This document shows, in pieces, positions 59,857 to 64,000 of a DNA stretch of 64,000 nt; the first letter of the stretch is position 1; every line of letters begins with the position of its first letter. Where the stretch lies: positions 62,001 to 126,000 of the forward strand of contig NZ_JBDWAS010000052.1 of assembly GCF_039978735.1 (NCBI RefSeq), given 5' to 3'. The notes beneath the pieces are model-generated. The model was given only the letters and a program-made list of their open reading frames with translations, was not told the DNA's origin and did not search any database. This DNA comes from Maricaulis sp039978735. GTDB lineage: Bacteria > Pseudomonadota > Alphaproteobacteria > Caulobacterales > Maricaulaceae. A program made the position numbers and the translations under genes.

Positions 59857-61446
59857 TCAGACGGCGTGTGCCGGTGTGGGTTGGTTGGCCTCGGCCCGGT
59901 CGTAGGCTTCGCCGCGATCGAGGGTGAACAGAAGGGCGTCGATGGCTGCGGTTACGATGTCCGGCCCGCGGGCCCGGCCGGAGAAGCGGCGGCCGTCGAT
60001 CTCGACCTCGATATCGGCCACGAATTCGCGGCCCGTGCCATTGGCCCGCATGCGGGTTTCCAGGCTGATGACATCGACATCGGTGCCGGTGATCCGCTGG
60101 ACGGCCGCAAAAGCCGCGGCAACCGGTCCGTCGCCCGAGGCGATGTCGGAGATGCGGCCCCGCACGGGGTGTTCCAGCTCTATACGGGCAAACTGCTTGG
60201 GCCTGCGGCCGGCCGTGGTGCGCAGCTCGGTGCGCAGTACCGTCCATTGCGAACCGGAGGCCGAATAGCCCTCCATCATCGCAACCAGATCGGCATCATT
60301 GATCTCGCCATGCAGGTCGGCCGCGGCCTTGAACTGGGCGAAGATCTCGTTGAGCCGTTCCGGATCGGGCTGGTAGCCCAGCTTGGCCAGGCGCTGCGAC
60401 AGGGCGTGCTTGCCCGAATGCTTGCCCAGCACCAGCGAGGAGCCGGGAACGCCGACGCTCTCCGGGGTCATGATCTCGTAGGTGCGCCGGTCGGCAATCA
60501 TGCCGTGCTGGTGAATGCCGGCCTCGTGGGCGAAGGCATTCTTGCCGACGATGGCCTTGTTGGGTGCCACGGCCGTTCCGGTCATGCGGGACAGGCGCTG
60601 GCTGGCGGCCCAGATCTGGGTCGCGTCGGCATGACTGACGGCGGGGAAGATGTCGGCCCGCACTTGCAGCGCCATGACGATCTCCTCGAGCGAGCAATTG
60701 CCCGCCCGTTCGCCAATGCCGTTGATGGCACACTCGACCTGGCGCGCGCCGGCTTTCACGGCAGCCAGCGAGTTGGCGACGGCGAGGCCCAGATCATTGT
60801 GGCAATGAGCCGAGAAGATCACATGGTCCGGCCGTTCCACCTTCGCCACCAGGTCGGCAAAGACGCGATAGATCTCGTCCGGTTCGGAATATCCCACCGT
60901 GTCCGGCACGTTCAGCACGTCGGCGCCGTTCCGGGCGGCACAGCTCAGGGCTTCGATGAGGAATTCCGGTTCCGTGCGCAGGGCGTCCTCGGCCGAGAAT
61001 TCGATCTCGTCGAACCGGCCCGCAGCGTGCTTCAGGCAGCGCTCGATGGTCTGGATCACCTCGCGGCGCGACAGGCGCAGCTTGGCTTCACGGTGGATGG
61101 GACTGGTAGCGATGAAGATATGCAGCCGGCTGCGCTGCGCCGGTTCCAGCGCATAGGCCGCCGCGTCGATATCCTTCTCCGTCGCCCGCGCCAGCGAGCA
61201 GATCGTCGGGCCGCGGACTTCCTGGGCGATCAGGCGGATGGCTTCGGCATCGCCCGGCGATGCGGCGGCAAAGCCGGCCTCCATCGTATCGACCCGCAGA
61301 TTGGCCAGGAGATGTGCCATCTCCAGCTTCTCAGGCGCGGTCATGGAGAAGCCGGGGGCCTGTTCGCCGTCGCGCAGCGTCGTGTCGAAAATGTGCAGCC
61401 GTTCTGGCTGGCTGCTGGGTACGGGGCTCAATTTCGGGGCGGACAT
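59857..61446 (-). CDS. leuA: 2-isopropylmalate synthase
   Basis: A 529-residue enzyme: catalytic DTTLRDGEQAPGFSM near residue 25, HCHNDLGLAVANSLAA and the C-terminal allosteric domain (about 390-525) for leucine feedback. It joins acetyl-CoA and 2-ketoisovalerate. Its start lies within the end of ilvN (19-base overlap), a strong sign of coupling. No leader peptide lies in front because it is internal to the operon. Confidence 0.96.
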   Translation of the reverse strand: MSAPKLSPVPSSQPERLHIFDTTLRDGEQAPGFSMTAPEKLEMAHLLANLRVDTMEAGFAAASPGDAEAIRLIAQEVRGPTICSLARATEKDIDAAAYALEPAQRSRLHIFIATSPIHREAKLRLSRREVIQTIERCLKHAAGRFDEIEFSAEDALRTEPEFLIEALSCAARNGADVLNVPDTVGYSEPDEIYRVFADLVAKVERPDHVIFSAHCHNDLGLAVANSLAAVKAGARQVECAINGIGERAGNCSLEEIVMALQVRADIFPAVSHADATQIWAASQRLSRMTGTAVAPNKAIVGKNAFAHEAGIHQHGMIADRRTYEIMTPESVGVPGSSLVLGKHSGKHALSQRLAKLGYQPDPERLNEIFAQFKAAADLHGEINDADLVAMMEGYSASGSQWTVLRTELRTTAGRRPKQFARIELEHPVRGRISDIASGDGPVAAAFAAVQRITGTDVDVISLETRMRANGTGREFVADIEVEIDGRRFSGRARGPDIVTAAIDALLFTLDRGEAYDRAEANQPTPAHAV

Positions 61447-61727
61447 GCCTGTCTCCAGTGATATGAGGCGTGAGCCGCTTCGGCGGCCGCAATTTCAGGG
61501 GTGAAGACGGCGCGTACATCCATCAGGCGTCCGATCTGGCGGATCAGCACATCCAGCTGACGCGCCGCATCGCGCGGCGTCACCTGCAAGGTGATGGTGG
61601 ACTGGCCTTCACGCGCTTCGCTCTTGTCCAGCGTGCCGATCGTGTAGCCACGGCGCTCGACAAGTCCGATGAGGCGCATCAGGGCGCCTTCGGCTTCGGC
61701 AAGTTCGATGATGAGCGTGTTGAGCAT
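61428..61727 (-). CDS. ilvN: Acetolactate synthase small subunit (short form)
   Basis: A 99-residue ACT-domain protein (MLNTLIIELAEAEGALMRLIGLVERRGYTIGTL). It is shorter than the ~160-residue IlvN/IlvH and nearer the size of IlvM. It regulates the large subunit encoded two bases upstream. Its C-terminus overlaps the leuA start. Confidence 0.88.
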   Translation of the reverse strand: MLNTLIIELAEAEGALMRLIGLVERRGYTIGTLDKSEAREGQSTITLQVTPRDAARQLDVLIRQIGRLMDVRAVFTPEIAAAEAAHASYHWRQACPPRN

Positions 61728-61729
61728 GA

Positions 61730-63448
61730 TCAGTCCTCCATCATGTCGGCATTGGATGCGCCCGGCGGCACCAGCGGCCAGACGTTTTCACGCGGGTCGA
61801 TCAGCACATGGGCCAGGATCGGGCCGCGCGCGTTCAGCAAACGGTCGATTGCGCCGGGAACCTCGTCCCGGCTGTGAACCGTGAAGGCTTCGATGCCGAA
61901 GGCGTGCGCCACCTCGGCGAAATCCGGATTGTCGTAGAGATCGATCTCGGAAAAATTCTGGTCGAAGAAGTATTCCTGCCACTGGCGCACCAGGCCCAGC
62001 GAGGCATTGTCCAGCAGCAGGATGCGGATCGGCACGCTGTAGCGCCGCGCGGTCGCCAGCTCCTGGATATTCATCATGATCGAACCGTCGCCGGAGATCG
62101 TGACGACCTTGGCGTCGGGACGCTCCATGGCGGCACCGATACCGGCCGGCAGGCCGTAGCCCATCGCGCCCAGCCCGGCAGAAGTCAGGTGGGATTCCGG
62201 ACGCGAGAAACGGCAATGCTGGGCCACCCACATCTGGTGCTGGCCGACATCGCAGGCGGCGATGAAATCGTCGCCGGCCGCTTCGGACAATTCCTTCAGC
62301 ATGGCGGGTGCGAAGACGCCATTGCCCGGCGCGTCATAGCGGAAGGCATGGCGCGCCTTGCGTTCGCGGCAGGTCTCGCGCCAGGGGTCGATGTCCAGAT
62401 AGCCCGGATCCATGCGTGCCAGCGCGTCGCCGATATCGCCTGCGATCGCCACATCGGCGGCGCGCAGCTTGCCGATCTCGGCGATGTCCGCATCCATGTG
62501 GATGATGCGGGCGCCCTTGGCGAAACTGTCCAGCCGGCCGGTGGCCCGGTCGTCGAACCGCGCACCGCAGCACACCAGCAGGTCGCACTCGTCCACGGCG
62601 ACATTGGCCGCGCGTCCGCCATGCATGCCCAGCATGCCCAGGAAATTCTCGGCATCGGGGTGCGGGCAGCCCAGACCTTTCAGAGTCGCCACGGCGGGAA
62701 TGCCGGTGCGGCCCATGAAGTCCCGGACCGCATCGACGGCGCGGCCCAGGGCAACACCGCCGCCGATATAGAGAACGGGGCGTCTGGATTGAGTCAGCAG
62801 GGCCGTCGCCGCAGCCACATCGGCGTCACTGGCACGGGACGGCCCTGCTGCAGGCCGAGGCTCTGGGGGTAAGGTGGGGTACGCCTCGGCTTGTAGGACA
62901 TCCTTCGGCAGATCGATCAGGACGGGGCCGGGACGCCCGCTTTCCGCGATCTCGAAGGCTTCGGCGATCATCTCCGGTATCCGCATGGGATCGCGGATGA
63001 TGATCGAGTGTTTCACGACCGGCATGGACATGCCGAAAACATCGACTTCCTGGAAGGCGTCCGTCCCCATCAGGCCCGACGGGACCTGGCCCGTCAGGAT
63101 GATCATGGGGACAGAGTCCATGTAGGCATTGGCGATGCCGGTCAGCAGGTTCGTCGCGCCAGGACCGGACGTGGCCAGGCACACACCGGCCTTGCCGGTG
63201 ATGCGCGCCTGGGCGTCGGCGGCAAAGGCGGCCGCCTGCTCGTGGCGGACCAGGATGTGCTGCAGGCTCGAGCCGGTCAGGGCGTCGTAGACCGGCATGA
63301 TCGCCCCGCCCGGATAGCCGAACACGCGCTCGACACCCAGGGCCTCCAGCGTGCGTACGACGGCATGCGCGCCGGTCTGCTTGGCTGTCTTGGGTGCCGG
63401 AGCGGTCTCTGCTTCGGTCAGGCTGTCATTGGCGGGCAGGGCGGTCAT
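61730..63448 (-). CDS. ilvB: Acetolactate synthase large subunit
   Basis: A 572-residue ThDP enzyme: FGYPGGAIMPVYDAL, catalytic glutamate in VRHEQAAAFAADA, and ThDP/Mg motif GDGSIMMNIQELATA ... LLLDNASLGLVRQWQE. It condenses pyruvate to acetolactate, the first step of valine/leucine synthesis. It is followed by ilvN after two bases and preceded by ilvC. Confidence 0.96.
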   Translation of the reverse strand: MTALPANDSLTEAETAPAPKTAKQTGAHAVVRTLEALGVERVFGYPGGAIMPVYDALTGSSLQHILVRHEQAAAFAADAQARITGKAGVCLATSGPGATNLLTGIANAYMDSVPMIILTGQVPSGLMGTDAFQEVDVFGMSMPVVKHSIIIRDPMRIPEMIAEAFEIAESGRPGPVLIDLPKDVLQAEAYPTLPPEPRPAAGPSRASDADVAAATALLTQSRRPVLYIGGGVALGRAVDAVRDFMGRTGIPAVATLKGLGCPHPDAENFLGMLGMHGGRAANVAVDECDLLVCCGARFDDRATGRLDSFAKGARIIHMDADIAEIGKLRAADVAIAGDIGDALARMDPGYLDIDPWRETCRERKARHAFRYDAPGNGVFAPAMLKELSEAAGDDFIAACDVGQHQMWVAQHCRFSRPESHLTSAGLGAMGYGLPAGIGAAMERPDAKVVTISGDGSIMMNIQELATARRYSVPIRILLLDNASLGLVRQWQEYFFDQNFSEIDLYDNPDFAEVAHAFGIEAFTVHSRDEVPGAIDRLLNARGPILAHVLIDPRENVWPLVPPGASNADMMED

Positions 63449-63469
63449 GATCCTGGAGCTTTCCTGTCG

Positions 63470-64000
63470 TCAGTGCGTGTTGGCGCCGGGCTGCAGCCAC
63501 GGCATGTCGGCGCGCAGTTCGGCACCGGTTTTCTCGATCGGGTGTTCCAGATCTTTGCGCAGCAGGGCCTGGTATTGCGGCTTTCCGGCCTGGTTCTCGG
63601 TGATCCAGTCACGGGCAAACGTGCCGTCCTGGATGTCGCGCAGCACTTCGCGCATGCGGGCCTTGGTCTCGTCATTGATGACGCGCGGGCCCGAGCGCAG
63701 ATCGCCGTAGATGGCGGTTTCCGAGATGAATTCGTGCATCTTCGCCATGCCGCCCTCGTAGAGCAGGTCGACGATCAGCTTGAGCTCGTGCAGGCATTCA
63801 AAATAGGCGACTTCCGGCTGGTAGCCGGCTTCGACCAGCGTCTCGTAGCCGGCCATGACCAGCTCGGTCGTGCCGCCGCACAGAACGGCCTGCTCGCCGA
63901 ACAGGTCGGTCTCGGTCTCTTCGGCAAAAGTCGTCTCGATCACGCCGGCCGTCGCACCGCCGATGCAGGCGGTGTAGCTCAGGGCGCGGTTGCGGGCCTT
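63470..64000 (-). CDS. ilvC: Ketol-acid reductoisomerase (5' end beyond the window)
   Basis: The C-terminal ~176 residues are visible (ALSYTACIGGATAGVIETTF, GGTTELVMAGYETLVEAGY, YFECLHELKLIVDLLYEGGMAKM), which contain the metal-binding knotted domain. The reading frame stays open to the window edge. The size of the visible part fits a class I (short) enzyme. It is the first gene of the operon visible here. Confidence 0.95.
   Translation of the reverse strand, partial: KARNRALSYTACIGGATAGVIETTFAEETETDLFGEQAVLCGGTTELVMAGYETLVEAGYQPEVAYFECLHELKLIVDLLYEGGMAKMHEFISETAIYGDLRSGPRVINDETKARMREVLRDIQDGTFARDWITENQAGKPQYQALLRKDLEHPIEKTGAELRADMPWLQPGANTH

Overview
The window is about 64 kb of GC-rich, densely coding bacterial chromosome. 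The gene set points to an alphaproteobacterium, most likely a Maricaulis/Hyphomonas-like (Hyphomonadaceae) marine heterotroph. Supporting features are an RpoE-ChrR (singlet-oxygen) sigma system beside fatty-acid modification genes, an Oar-like TonB-dependent receptor, cydDC-cydABX, a CopA/CopB pair and a compact ilv-leu operon. The genus is inferred from gene content and style; there is no rRNA to confirm it.

Layout. 1-6.3 kb: an HxlR regulator cut by the window edge, a nitronate monooxygenase/carotenoid oxygenase pair, a hydroxyproline-type pair (DapA-like lyase plus 4-hydroxyproline epimerase), an isolated rfbA and an NsrR-like Rrf2 regulator. 6.4-13.6 kb: a cytochrome bd cluster, with cydC-cydD leftward and cydA-cydB-cydX-dsrE-like-cytochrome c rightward. 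The divergent region holds a 23-bp NsrR-type palindrome. 13.6-19.1 kb: two divergent LytTR regulators, a TonB receptor and tRNA-Arg(CCG). 19.2-22.2 kb: copA-copB behind a textbook CueR-type promoter. 22.2-31.3 kb: a hydrolase, a KDPG-type aldolase, a GPH sugar symporter and a tripartite RND pump. 31.3-36 kb: modABC and a GGDEF-EAL protein. 36.2-41 kb: a cyclopropane/furan-type fatty-acid operon divergent from rpoE-chrR, with matching RpoE promoters on both sides. 41-45 kb: a LacI regulator and a four-gene HPt/STAS/PP2C/HATPase partner-switching module. 45-49.8 kb: alkaline phosphatase, a tandem-domain exported protein, an M19 dipeptidase and an unrecognised protein.

49.8-55.8 kb is an accessory region with a visibly different character. 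It holds an AT-richer three-gene cassette that looks like an ABC-three-component (ABC-3C) conflict system (DUF4297-type nuclease, small middle component, SMC-like ATPase). It also holds a DUF3800 gene remnant, a GFA-family gene and a Phd/MazF-like toxin-antitoxin pair. These units are separated by two extra copies of the 3' end of leuB, each in the orientation of the real leuB that begins at 55838. The outer copy is more decayed than the inner one. This looks like repeated insertion of small accessory units at the 3' end of leuB, and it is the most interesting observation here.

55.8-64 kb: a leftward branched-chain amino acid operon in the order ilvC-ilvB-ilvN-leuA-ilvE-leuC-leuD-leuB, with overlapping or very short junctions; ilvC is cut by the window end.
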